Assembly: GCA_030386875.1 (NCBI GenBank)
Contig: CM059579.1
Span: forward strand, 91,888,253 to 91,952,252
Reading direction: 5' to 3'
DNA length: 64,000 nucleotides
DNA from: Morinoia aosen
Taxonomy: Eukaryota; Arthropoda; Malacostraca; Amphipoda; Talitridae
The notes beneath the pieces are model-generated. The model saw nothing but the letters and a program-made list of their open reading frames with translations. It did not search any database and was not told the origin of the DNA. Positions 34,740 to 46,201 of this stretch are shown one piece after another; the stretch's first letter is position 1, and every line of letters starts with the position of its first letter. The position numbers and the translations under genes were made by a program.

Positions 34740-35927
34740 AAAATACACGCACGCTTTTTTCACCGTCACCGATCATCATGAGCGGCATTAAGCCCCGCCC
34801 ACAGCAAGCAGTGATCGTGAACGATCACTGCTGAGCTTCTACACGGAAGTGTTCAATCACAGTGGTTGATGTGTGATCAGAGACGGGTATAAATTATTTT
34901 AAATGCATTCAACTATTAAATACTTGCCAAAAATATTCACTCAAAAACGTTTTGAAAAAGTATTGAAATACTAGATACTCGAAAAAGTATTTAAATACAT
35001 TTCAAATACAAGTAATATGCATCGTAAAATATAATACTATATCATATATATAGGGTGCTTGTCAATACACGTTTAATACTTTCACTACACGTTGAAACAA
35101 GTTTGGTTCTTTTTATAATTCTTGCAAGATATATTATCTTTTTGGCTGATTAGCATGTTTTTTTCGCAGATTTCGCCCTGATTTTATTTAATTGTATGAT
35201 AAAACATAAACCTAACTACTTTAGAAGTATTATATACTGCATTTAATTACATGATGGCAGAAGTATTTACAAATATTTTTTTAAATCGTCAAAAGTATTC
35301 AAATACTGCCCACCCTTTACGTGATCATGTGCTAAACTGTGTCGCAAATGTCATCCTTTAAAAATTCCAGCATGTCAAAACATCAAAACCTAGCTACATA
35401 ATTTTCCTCAGTTCCTGTACCGGATTTTGCAGATTTTATCATTGCAGAAGCTTCTTTCCGATATTGTGCCCTCAATGTCTGTATTTTTTCTTTTAATATT
35501 GATAATCGAAAACGTATGTAGTTGTTTCCCTATCTGTTGGTAGACGGCTTCTTTTACTAATCTATTTTTAAATGAATCCAGCCTTGTATTCCATGATCAT
35601 GGATACTGCTTGTAATTATTGATGAAAGTGGAAACCTCATCACGTGACCACAGGGAATGCAGCATTGTCACAATCTCCCTTCACAACGTCTGAATCATCG
35701 CTGCCGAGCTTATACACGCACGTTCTTCACCGTCACCATTCATTGTCAGTGACGCTCATGAGGGAAAATATCTAACTTGCTTGAAATGCCGGTGACGGTC
35801 ATAAGAATCGGTGCCGCTCACGAAATTAGGATCATTTTGGCTTGCGGTGGGTGGGACTTAGCTGCATTGGGTGGAGCTAAGCGACTCTCATAAGGATCGG
35901 TGACGGTGAAGAGCGTTCGTGTATTAG
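34740..35927. mobile_element. Non-autonomous DNA element inserted in Gypsy-2
   Basis: The ends are inverted repeats of about 65 bp: AATACACGCACG then TTCACCGTCACCGATC at the left, and the complement with AATACACGAACG at the right. GGCC stands on both sides (34736-34739 and 35928-35931) and is the likely 4-bp target duplication, since leaving it once keeps the Gypsy-2 frame. An inner end-like copy begins at 35713, so a smaller palindromic element (about 35713-35927) is nested at the right. There is no ORF. A short hairpin (CAGTGATCG..CGATCACTG) lies near 34810-34832. Confidence 0.78.
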
Positions 35928-35931
35928 GGCC

Positions 35932-36988
35932 TTAAGGGACCCAGTACTTTCAAAGGTCTACAAATACTGCCAGGTAGGCTGGCCTTCGACGGTAATTGGT
36001 GACCCTGATCTCGCTCCGTACACAAGGAGGAGAGACGAATTGTCCACACAAAATGGCTGTGTATTCTAGGGAGCAAGAATAATTGTGCCCCAAGCCCTCA
36101 GACAAGCTATTGGGAATGAACTTCACTCTGGCCATGCAGGATCATCTAGAATGAAGGAGCTAGCTCGCAGCTATGTGTGGTGGCGTCTGCTGGACAAAGT
36201 TCTAAAAGAAACGACTAAGTCATGCAGCGAGTGCTTGAGCACTCGAGCTGCACCAACGAAAGCTGAACTCCATCCGTGGGAATGGCCTGCGATGCCTTGG
36301 CATCGCATACACATCGACTACGCTGGCCCAATGGATGGAAAATACTATCTAGTGATCGTGGACGCACACTCTAAGTGGGTTGAAATTTTTCCCACATCTG
36401 CTACAACCTCTAGCGAAACGATCTCGCACCTGAAACACACTTTTGCGACATTTGGATATCCGGTAACAATTGTTTCGGACAACGCAACGTGTTTCACATC
36501 GGCTGAATTCCAAGAATTCCAGCGCACCATATCATCCTTCAACTAATGGACTGACAGAGCGCATGGTACAAACGTTCAAGAAGAATATACGAAAGTCAAC
36601 GGAACCCCTACGCCTAGCACTAGACAGGTTCCTGTTCAACTATCGGCTAACACCCCACACGACAACAGGTGTTACGCCCGCCGAACTGATGTTAGGTAGG
36701 AAAGTTTGCTCTCGTCTTGATCTGCTTTGGCCGTCAGAAGCAATCGCGTCCAAAGTTGCTCAACGCCAGGACGCTCAGAAAAGATACCACCCAGGGTCTC
36801 GTGCGGTTGACATTCCGCCGGAGTCACCTGTGATGGTCCGTCAATACACACCGGTTTCCCCAAAATGGACCCCTGCTACCACCGTTGAGAAAACGGGCCC
36901 GGTGTCCTACAAGTGCCAACTGCAGGGGGGGAGAGGTCGTTCGTCGACAACAGGACCAAGTTATTACCTGCTCGAACACCATCCCTGA
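35932..36988 (+). pseudogene. Gypsy-2 integrase
   Basis: An HHCC zinc-binding part (LHSGHAGSSRMKELARSYVW, TTKSCSEC), the core with IHIDYAGPMDGKYYLVIVD (first Asp) and VTIVSDNATCFTSAEF (second Asp), then in another frame APYHPSTNGLTERMVQTF with the catalytic Glu, and FNYRLTPHTTTGVTPAELM. A frame change near 36480-36545 and a TAG at about 36067 break it. The C-terminal frame continues past 36988 in a second frame to the stop at 37194-37196. It would join the element cDNA to target DNA. Confidence 0.9.
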
Positions 36989-37268
36989 ACCCAGGGAACA
37001 ACCTAGAGAGGAAACCGTGTTGATCCCACAGTCTGCTCGAAATTCATACCCACCACCTCCGACTAACGACCCTGACCCAGAAACACATGATTACTCGATT
37101 CCCACCCAGGAGGCACGGATGCACGAGCTTCCAAGTGCTAGCATCTCACGCAGGTCCAACCGAGCTCGGAAGCCTGTGGTGAGAATGGACCTTTAGGATT
37201 GACTAGGTCAGATATGGAAGTAGGGATACTGGGGGGGGGGGGGGGTTTAATTAAGGAGGGAGGAGGGG

Positions 37269-37797
37269 TGTAATATAGCGAGTATTGTAAGTTCTAGTTA
37301 GAGAGAGACCCAAAGTTGGCAACGCTCGAGACGGCAAGATCGCAGTCAGTTCCCGATTGGTCGTACCCAGCTAAACAGTACATGCTGACTGCAAGTGTGT
37401 ATATAGATTATCTCATATGGGTAAGTACTACATCCAAGCTTCTCTAACTACCTACTACCAATTCTATTCTACTCTATCCTTCTATTTCAATCTATCTCCG
37501 CTCTTATCTCACTGGCCACATGATTAGTAAACTGAGTATATTCATAACTTAGGGATATCCCAGAGGTGAGTGTCTATTTGCTAATATATGTATTGATGTG
37601 TCAACATTGATATTGATCTATGTGTTTCTATTTATGTCAGCACTATTACTGTGTTGTGTCTGTGTGGATCACAAATATTATCCATGTGTTGATTAACCTA
37701 TACTGTGCTCTAGTGTAGGATTACCATATGTGTTGGCATAGGCTATCTGAAATTAATTACCTTCCTACTAATAATATCCTAGGTAGGATATACTTCA
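37269..37797 (+). repeat. Gypsy-2 3' LTR
   Basis: It begins TGTAATATAGCGAG after the purine tract and ends ATACTTCA, followed by GTAGC. It is preceded by a run of 14 G (37231-37244), which may be uncertain in the assembly. Confidence 0.93.
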
Positions 37798-37802
37798 GTA
37801 GC

Positions 37803-38660
37803 GACAATGAAGACTCAGCCACCCAAATGGATTTACTTTCACTTAGAAGGGCAGTTTGCCAACCATATTTGACCATTCCTACAAACAGGCAACAAACTAG
37901 TAGGAAGCGCAGCTCCCAGCACCTTTACAAATTCCTCATGTTTTTTTTATTGCAAAGGACTCAAAATAATGAAACGAAGTGAATACAGACGATGCCAGAA
38001 CAAGCCATGCACTGCGAGACCAAAGGCATACGAGAATTTTTTTTACAAATGTTCAGTCACTCTATGCGTTACCTGTTTCTCTTATGTATAATGGCTGGGC
38101 ATTGAAGTAACTATGATAACTAAAGCTGTGCAGTCAAAATATGGGTAAACCGTTTCATAATTACAAAGTACAAAAGTGGCATTGCTTCATTTTACTTATT
38201 TTTGTATAACAGTATAGCTAACTTATTTATTTGAAAATTAAATATTTTTCTATGAAATTATTATAAATACAAGTTTTTATGCTTTAGGGATAAAGTGTTT
38301 ATGGTTGTATGTATCTTTTTTTTCATCCATTTTTCCATCTAGAATGAGGTAGTTTTGAAGACAAGAACTTTAGATTACATTTTGAGATGTACTTTAGTCA
38401 TTACAACTGTATCCTCCCAGTGATCTCATGAGATCATCGAATATCTAGCTTGTTTCTATTTAAAATGCAATTTTGACTGTTTCATAGTGTTTCTCACGCT
38501 GTTTTGCCATAGGTATCCAGGTTTCATAGAAAAATTAGAATGGTTAAAGTTGTGGGAGGTAATGGGTTAACTAGTAATGGACTCAAAACTGCCCCATGCG
38601 GCAAGCTACATATTAGAATTTTGTCACGCAAGTTCACACTCCCCACTCTCACCCTCTCTC
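37803..38660. other. Spacer with no recognised gene
   Basis: AT-rich sequence after Gypsy-2. Short open frames on both strands do not resemble known proteins, and I see no repeat structure. Confidence 0.45.
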
Positions 38661-38720
38661 AGTGGTTCCCAACCTATGGTAAATGTACCACTAGTGGTAC
38701 GCTGATGTGATCGCCATATT
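38661..38720 (+). mobile_element. Solo hAT-like terminal sequence
   Basis: CAGTGGTTCCCAACCT is the classic start of many non-autonomous hAT elements. It is followed by an inner palindrome (GTACCACTAGTGGTAC). No matching inverted end was found downstream, so it is a fragment or the edge of an element with a diverged partner. Confidence 0.45.
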
Positions 38721-39093
38721 TTACTTGTAATCATGTGACGCATTTTTTCCTAACCATGTCGCTTTTGCTTTCAGACTTTTTTTTTCCATGCTTATTCAGC
38801 TTTCAGACTATATTAACTGGTAAAAAGACATTAAATGAAGTATAGTCATTCTGAGCATAGCTATGAGTGTAGTCATCGTTTTGTGCAATGGTGACTTGTT
38901 ACCGGAGGAGAACTCCGAGTCGAGAGAGCTTTGTGTGTTCATGTGTATATGTGATCGGCATAAAAATTTTTAAACCTACCCGACTTTCCGTTCCTCGTGC
39001 TGGTCCTCAAAGACTGCAAGTGCTACCATGCGATGACGATCGCTAGGCTTTCGTGTCGTGAACGTGCTTTGCGGCAGTGCGAGTCACGACATA

Positions 39094-40140
39094 GAATTGG
39101 TGCTGTGACCTGGATATCGAAACCTCTACTTTGGTGTGTTTCTGTTCAATAGTGACGACGAAAATCTACGAAATTGTAGCCCAGTGTATGTGATAAGTTG
39201 TGGTACTGGTTACACTGGTTTACTTTTGTCAGGGTTCCCCTCCGTGTGACTTGTGCTGGTGGTTGGTTGCACAGTTAAGAGCTGCGAAGAGGAGACAATG
39301 GAGGCCATTGGTGGAGCAGAACCGGGAGAGCAGGCTATCCCAGAGAAGGTAGAAGATTTAATCCTCGAAAATTTGCAGCACATGAAAAAATTCATGGTGG
39401 CGGTAGGTTCAAGAAAGGGAAAGGTCTCTACCAAAGCAAAAGAAGAACTGTAGAAGTTGAAGCAAGATTTTGATAAAGTGATGGGGAGCTTCACTTAAAC
39501 CGAAGAACGAGAGACCGGAGAGGCCAACAACACCATAGGCCCTGGTGTTATTCCTAATAGGAGAATGAAAGGCATGCTGTGTCATTTGCCTACTCTTGCG
39601 GCTCATCCGGCAGCCGAGAGGAGTCTCCCAGTAACAGTTCTGTCACTTCGAGTGATTCCAGCGGTAGTGCTATTAGCAGAGAGCGTGGTAAGGTGAAACG
39701 AAGTCCAAAAAATAAAAATAAAACGCGACATCGTGCGAGTGAATTCACCCAATTGGTGGAAACCCTCAGCCATTTGGACATGAGAAAGATCCTGAACTTT
39801 GAAAAATTTGATGAAGATTCAGGTATGAATCTTAAACTGTACCTCGAGTCTTTTGAAGAATATTGCAAGCAAATTTCATCTGTTCAACACTATTTTGGAT
39901 TGGAGAGTTTGAGGCTAAACTGTAAGGCGAAACATTGAAAGCATTCAAAACCGTATGTTAGGTTAACGATTTATATGTTATCTGAACAGGAAGTTAAAAG
40001 ATTAGTATGATAATCAGAAGCTGGCATGGAAGAGCAAAAATAAAGGGAACTTCGTGCAAGCAAAACATATGACTGTTCAGAGCTAGCATTTGCTTGCTAC
40101 TCGTGTTGAAAAACTGTTTGTAGTTACTTATCCGAGCAAG
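39094..40140 (+). pseudogene. LTR-retroelement gag, part 1 (BEL/Pao-like by its primer region)
   Basis: TTGGTGCTGTGACCTGGAT at 39098-39116 resembles the leader/primer-binding context of BEL/Pao elements. Gag-like frames follow: MEAIGGAEPGEQAIPEKVED from 39298 with a TAG at 39451-39453, a Ser-rich and basic stretch from 39579, then ILNFEKFDEDSGMNLKLYLE, like the start of a retroelement capsid region. The coding sequence breaks off at the hAT insertion at 40141 and its frame resumes at 57466. No LTR border could be fixed to the left. Superfamily is tentative. Confidence 0.6.
40133..40140 (+). repeat. 8-bp target duplication of the hAT-like element, left copy
   Basis: CGAGCAAG, identical to 57458-57465. 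Confidence 0.85.
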
Positions 40141-40654
40141 CAGTTTTGGGCCCGCAACTTTTAAAATATTGTGGCGCAACCGCAACCGCAACGCCAAAAA
40201 AAAGTTGCGAGGCAACCGCAACAACATCTTTGAAAAAACCAAAGTTGCGAAAAAAACAACTCGCAACCGCAACTTTTTACTTATTAAAAATATAATTTTA
40301 CCAAAATGTTATTAAATTTATTTTTCTTATATATATCTACGAAAAAAATGATATTAAAATATTCAAAATAGTGCATTGTTTTACTAAAAAAATTAATAGA
40401 CCGAGTAAATGTGTGGACTAGAATTGCATGAAATATCAAGATACTGAAAGAAACATTTCAGTTCTAAATATAGCATGAAAAATGAAATGAATTCTACTTT
40501 TTAATAAAAATAATAAGGTTGAAAAGGAACCTAGGTTGTAGCTATATTTTCATAAAGATTCTGTATATATATTGCAAAAAAATGAGTAAGAAAGAAACGT
40601 TTCATTGATAAATATAACACGAACAATTTAATAGGGTATCCCAAGTTTATAGAG

Positions 40655-40740
40655 GTAAACAATTTAAACAATTTAAACAATCTAAACAATTTAAACAACT
40701 TAAAAAATTTAAACAATTTGACAATTTAAACAATTTATTT
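40655..40740 (-). repeat. LINE-B 3' tail of 9-bp repeats
   Basis: About nine units of (AAATTGTTT)n on the minus strand follow GGTAAATAAATTG, the end of the LINE-B 3'UTR. Short tandem units at the 3' end instead of poly(A) are usual for CR1/L2-type LINEs and are made during insertion. Confidence 0.85.
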
Positions 40741-41107
40741 ACCACAGGTGATACAGAGATAGAATGTTTCTTAAGTTTGTACAATGGTCAGATTTGAGTA
40801 TAGCTACATGTGGGCCCGAATAAGTTCAGTGACTTCTAGGGCATCCTACCATCAACGTTAGTCTAAGGAGTACAATAATGTTTAACCTTATTCACTTAAA
40901 CTGGGGACGCATTAGACTGATCAATGAGATAATTAACTCGATATCAGATGCTTCATTTAACAATGTATTTCATAGGGAATAGATTTAACAGTATATTCGA
41001 CAAACGATTCAAGAACAGACTGAATATCGGCGATATTAACCATGGCAAATAACATTATTAGGACCAGTTATGTAGGGGACAAGATTTGAATTGGTGATCT
41101 TACATGA

Positions 41108-42560
41108 CTAGTATTCCGATAGAAAGTGAGACTCAAGGTTTTTTTTGAATACCTTATAAAAATTACTTTCACGTGTCTCCGCAGGTATTGAGTTCCAAGT
41201 TTTAGTTCCAACGAAGAGGATACTGTGTTGCGACCGAGCCTCTGAATAATTAGGAAGCATGAATTTATTTCTATTTCGGGTTAAATGGTCGTGATGACCA
41301 GTTTGTACAGTTAATAATTGTTTTAGGCTATTGTCGCCATCGTTTGTTAATGTTTTGTAAATGAAATTGCAAATGGAAATTTTGTAGAGATCCGAAAGCT
41401 TTAGGTATTCGTAAATTTTTGAGTGAATCATTTGTGTGAGCATTATATTCTAGATTCTTTACCGCCCTGATGGCTCTTTTTTGCAGAGTGAAAATTACAT
41501 TGGTTTTATTTTTATCGGTTCCACGCGATGCTTCTATTCCGTATTGCAAGTATGATGAAATGAGCGTTCGGTAGAGCATTTGTAAGGCAGTTTGAGGCAG
41601 GAAATTTCTAACTTTATTTAGGATTCTGATAGATTTTGATAATTTAAAACTAAAATGAGCGATGTGCTCTTTGAAGGTTAGATGTTTGTCTATTATGATG
41701 CCCAAAAACTTACTTGAGTTTGTTTCTTCGATTTCACCTTCGCCAATTTTAAAGCGTGGGAGAGATATATTTTTCTTGTATGAGACTGTAATATATTTTG
41801 TTTTATCGATATTAAGGCTTATTTTATTAGCTTTAAGCCACAATGAAACCTTACGAAGTTCATTATTTATACTCTCCGCAATCCTAGCGGAGTTTTGTTT
41901 CAGAAGGACCGCAGAAAGGGTACTGTCGTCGGCAAAAAGTATGAATTTGAAAAATGATATAGTTTTAATAATATCACTGATAAAAATCAGAAATAGGAGA
42001 GGCCCAAGGACAGATCGTTGCGGAACTCCATGGCTAATTGTCTGTGGGTCTGATTTTGCGTCGTCAATGACAACGTATTGTTTCCGATTTGCTAAGTATG
42101 ATCTGAACCAATCATGGGCAGCCCCTCGAATGCCATAACAGTGAAGTTTCGAGAGTAATATGTTATGGTCCACAAAATCGAATGCTTTTCGAAAGCCAAG
42201 AAATACGGAGAAAACAATCTTTCCATTATCTATATTAGAATAAAGGTATTGTAAATGATTTAATACAGCTTGTGTCGTAGATTTTTTAGAAAAACCGCAT
42301 TGTTTGTCATAGAGAAAAGATTTTTGTTCAAAATACGAGTACACTTTTTTATACACAATTTTTTCGAATATTTTGCTAATAATTGGTAGTAGAGAGATAG
42401 GCCTATAATTATTAGTGCAATTTTTAGCACCATTTTTAAAAATAGGGGTCACTCTGGAAATTTTGAGAGAGTTGGGGAAGATACCTTGAGAAAGAGATTA
42501 GTTGATAATATTAGATATGCACGGAGCTATATCAGCTATAGCTTTTAGAATTTTAGCCGA
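41108..42560 (-). pseudogene. LINE-B copy 2, reverse transcriptase
   Basis: A 374-residue open frame (42452-41328) plus a shifted C-terminal frame (41443-41108). Motifs: NYRPISLLPIISKIFEKIV, VFSVFLGFRKAFDFVDHN (motif A region, but the catalytic Asp of the usual FLDF is Gly), [31 protein letters not shown] (FADD box kept), FLGIIIDKHLTF. The frameshift near 41330-41440 and the Asp-to-Gly change mean it is inactive. Relationship: CR1/L2 group by the [13 protein letters not shown] region and the 3' tail type. Confidence 0.88.
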
Positions 42561-43463
42561 AAATTTTTCAATCCACTTGATTTATTTTTCAAGTTGTTTA
42601 TGCACGTAATTACATCGGAGGGATTAGTTGGCGTGAAAAAGAAAGAGTTGGGTTCACGGACATTGTCCATGTATTGCAAGTGGTCTGTGGGTTCACTGAA
42701 GACACTATCGGCTATATTTTTCCCTATGTTTACAAAACAGTTGTTGAACACTGTTGCAATATCTTTTTCTCGTGGTATTTTACATTTTCGTGAACGACGG
42801 ACTCAATTGTTTTTGTACCATTATTATTCGGTTTATAGCATGAATTAAGCAAGCGCCAAGTTTTTTTTAATATCAGTTTTGTATTCAGTAAATTTACGTG
42901 TAAAGGAGTTTTGTTTTGATGTTCGTATTTGATTTGTCAAACGATTCCTGAATCTGTTATACGTTGCTTTAAGTATTCGCCCTTCGTATAATAAGGCTAG
43001 GTACGCTTGACATTTCTTTATATTGATCACGATATCTTCAGTAATCCAGGGCTTTTGTCTATTTTTCGGCGTAATTTGGCAGGTAATTATTGGACAACAC
43101 TGGTTATATGCGGTTGTTATAATTTCAGTTAAATTTAGTATTGCTTCATCAATGTTAATCGCATTATTGTTCAGTTCATAGATGTCTAATGATGGCATTA
43201 ATTCTTCTAGAACAGTTCGCATTGTTTTTAAGTTATATTCGTTTACACAACGATATGAATAAGTATCAGCCTGTGGGCTGGTACAAAGACTATAGACATT
43301 TTTCTTGATGAGAAACACCGGGAAATGGTCATATAAGTCAGAAATTATTATTCCGGTAAGAAAATCAGTCGGATCTAACATAAAAATATTATCGAGTAAC
43401 GAAGCAGTTTCGGCAGCAACATGCGTAGGCTTCGTGGTGATTGGAAGGAGGGAATTAGACTGA
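42561..43463 (-). pseudogene. LINE-B copy 2, end of endonuclease and linker
   Basis: SNSLLPITTKPTHVAAETAS, LDNIFML, DHFPVFLI (the SDH-like end of the endonuclease), then NRQKPWITEDIVINIKK and TYNRFRNRLTNQIRTSK of the linker, and FFTPTNPSDVITCINNLKNK leading to the RT. Two frames are used; a stop after KNLALA near 42845 and a frame change around 42750-42845 break it. It starts directly at the 3' tail of LINE-A. Confidence 0.82.
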
Positions 43464-43564
43464 TAAAAAAAAAAAAAAAAAAAAAAGTTTATTTCCAAAT
43501 TGTCACATGAGATACATGCCAACATATTGGCTTTTAAAAGTTTCTTAAATATAGGGCATCCTAA

Positions 43565-44005
43565 AACAAATGTTCCATACGAGGAGTACTAATTGACAAA
43601 CCATCCGAGGTGTACAAGTAGATGAGCCATACGAGGCATAATAATAGACAAACTATACGAGGTGTACTAATAGACAAACTGTCAGAGGTGTACAAGTAGA
43701 TAGACCATACGAGGCATATTAATTGACAAAATATACGAGGCGTACTAATAGACAGACCATTCGTGGTGTGCTAGTAGTCTAACAAAAGTTCTATACAAGG
43801 AGTACTAATTGACAAACCATCCGAGGTGTACAAATAGATAAGCCATACGAGGCATAATAATAATAGGCAAACTATACGAGGTGTACTAATAGACAAGCTA
43901 TCAGAGGTGTACAAAATAGATAGACCATACGAGGCATATTAATAGACAAAATATACGAGGCGTACTAATAGACAAACCACACGTGGCTTGCCAATAGTCT
44001 ATCTC
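43565..44005 (-). repeat. 26-bp tandem repeat in LINE-A 3'UTR, copy 2
   Basis: About 17 units of the same 26-bp family as 17155-17340, arranged as a partly duplicated higher-order block (43565-43785 resembles 43795-44005). Unit number is more than twice that of copy 1. Confidence 0.85.
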
Positions 44006-44470
44006 TGTCAAGGGTAGTTGAATGAGAAATGAAAAATATGCCCTAAAAAATATGCAAAGCCCTATCACCACCAAAAACATATTTCGTATCTTCTCGATAT
44101 TCACCACATCATGCGGACATGGGTACATGGGATAAAATAGAGATACAGTGTAAGCCGGTTACCACTCATGATTGACAAATATCTACAAAATATTGGTAGA
44201 AATGGGTAAACAAAAATATATTCAATATCAAAATTCATAGCTTGTACAACACACGGACAGAAAGATAATTTTACTACGATTCATATGCTCAAATTGCATT
44301 TTATTTCATTAATTGTATATGACATTAATCCGATTCACAGAAACGCCCTCTGGGGAAGTGCTAGATCTATTTTTAAATCATTTCGCAATTGCAATAAAAT
44401 TTATTAACCGAATGGTTTTTGCGCAAAGAAATGAAATAGAAACATGTATATCTATTTATGTAGATACATA

Positions 44471-45236
44471 CGAGGCCTGTCGAAAAAGTATCCGACCTTT
44501 GGCCAGAAAAAATACTTCAACAACCTGACGGGGTTGGGACCCTAATCCCCTTCAAAGTAGGCTCCTTGTGCTTCCACACACTTAGCCCACCGATCCTTCC
44601 ACTGCCGGAAACACCTCTGGAAGTCTTCTTTGGGAATGGTGTTCAGCTCTGTCGTCGCGTTCCGCATTATCTCTTCTCTACTCTCAAAACGGGATCCTTT
44701 CAGTGGTGTCTTCAATTTTGGAAACAACCAGAAGTCGCAAGGAGCCAGGTCTGGAGAGTAGGGAGGTTGGCGAACGGTCGTAATTCCATGTTTGGCCAAG
44801 AAATTGCGGATCAAATGGGATGAATGTGCGGGCGCGTTGTCGTGATGCAAGTGCCAGTTGTTCGCAGTCCACATGTCTGGTCTTTTGCGCCGAACTGCAT
44901 CACGAAGTCGCCGGAGAACATCCTGATAGTACTCCTTTGTCACTGTTTGTCCTTCCGGTGCGTATTCGTGATGAATCACCAAGCTTTTGACAAAATTTGA
45001 TGCAGTGTCTTTGCTCAATTCGTTCAGTCATCTTGCAAGAAAACTAAATCCGACAAACACTTAGAACAGCACCTTACTTGGCGACCACCAGCCAGTGACT
45101 GGCCCAAGTGAATGCGGTGAAAAAAGTCAAGCATGCGCATTAAGATTCCTCCTTCCACCGTGCACAGTGGCGCCGCCTTAGAATCACTACTTTGCGCGGG
45201 AAAAATTAAGGTCGGATACTTTTTCGACAGGCCTCG
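44471..45236 (-). mobile_element. Internally deleted mariner
   Basis: 766 bp with perfect-looking 29-bp terminal inverted repeats (44471-44499 and 45208-45236; outer bases CGAGGCCTGTCG) and TA on both sides. LINE-A copy 1 has the same UTR sequence without the insertion (15810-15850), which confirms the borders. A full mariner is about 1.3 kb, so around 500 bp, including the DNA-binding N-terminal half of the transposase, are gone. Confidence 0.95.
44542..45018 (-). pseudogene. Mariner transposase, C-terminal half
   Basis: A 158-residue frame holding the last two catalytic acidic residues of the mariner DD34D triad: HHDNAPAH and PPYSPDLAPCDFWLFPKLK, with 34 residues between the two Asp. The start (MSKDTASNFVKSL, then VIHHEYAPEGQTV) corresponds to the region after the first catalytic Asp, which is deleted with the helix-turn-helix part. 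The frame itself has no stop. It ends EAQGAYFEGD close to the left inverted repeat, as in intact mariners. It cannot transpose itself but could still be moved by an intact relative, since both ends remain. Confidence 0.95.
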
Positions 45237-46201
45237 TATATATACCTACACACGTACACACACATATTAATTTATATACTTATTGAAAATAAAATATTGG
45301 AAAAAAAAAAATACATATATAACATAAAAGATAGAAGCAACCTACCATCTACTACACAGAAAATGACAGCTGAGCTCACTGTAATCCTAAGAAATTTTTC
45401 GCAAAAAAAATAACTAAAAGGAAGAGAAGACTTCGAAAAACATAAAAATGAGCTGTTTTTTAATTTCTTCACAGAAATTTTTAAGAAAAATCAGATTACA
45501 GTCAAGAAGCAACACAACTCTTCACCATTATAGGGACATGTGTACGTGGGATAAAATGGAGTAACATTGTGGCCGGATATCACATCTGAGTGGAGAATAT
45601 TCACAAAATTGGCACATATAGGAAGATTAGGCCTTGATCCAAAATGATAATTTCGATTACAGAAATTTAGAGTTTTTTCCGATTTGAAAGTTCAGTGCTA
45701 GTGTGCGCTGAACGCACGAAAAGAAAAAAAAATAAAAAGACTAAATGCAATGCTTAAATTACCCCTTTCCCTCCAGCTCAGCCGAAAATCGATTGAAAAC
45801 ATCTTCGAGAATGATTTTGAAATAGCGAGACAACGTTAGCCAAAAATTTAATTCATTATAAACTTTGCACAACCCTCACGTCTATAAACCTGTTTATTGG
45901 TGTACACACAAAATGTATTTCATGGTATATTTTTCATACGGACGTTAAATATTAATACAGAAAAGAGAAAGAAATAACAAAATAAAGATGAGGAAATACT
46001 CCTAATTATGGAAAGAACGTTCGTTCTGCTGCACTGAACTGACGGCTGTGGTGCTCATTGTTGTCGACAGAAATAAGTAAGATGAATATACGAATCGCTT
46101 AGCAAACGTAAAATGAAATAGGTTCTAAATTTCTAACAGAAATTTCAGGAAAAATTAAAATTTCTGATAGATGGGAAGTTCACACCGAGATGCTGCAGGC
46201 C

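Larger units (their letters stand above)
31387..37797 (+). mobile_element. Gypsy-2: complete-length Gypsy LTR retrotransposon
   Basis: LTRs of 515 bp (31387-31901) and 529 bp (37269-37797), both TG...CA, are flanked by GTAGC on both sides (31382-31386 and 37798-37802). The primer-binding region TGGCGACCAGGATT begins at 31903, and a polypurine tract (AAGGAGGGAGGAGGGG) ends at the 3' LTR. Gene order: gag with CCHC knuckles, protease, RT, RNase H, integrase; no envelope gene. A 1.19-kb DNA element splits RNase H from integrase. Several stops and frame changes occur. The LTRs differ at a modest number of positions, so the insertion is not very recent. Confidence 0.93.

Noticed and set aside
31387-37797. 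Envelope gene of an errantivirus-type Gypsy
   Set aside because: Between the integrase and the 3' LTR only about 70 bp remain; there is no room for env.
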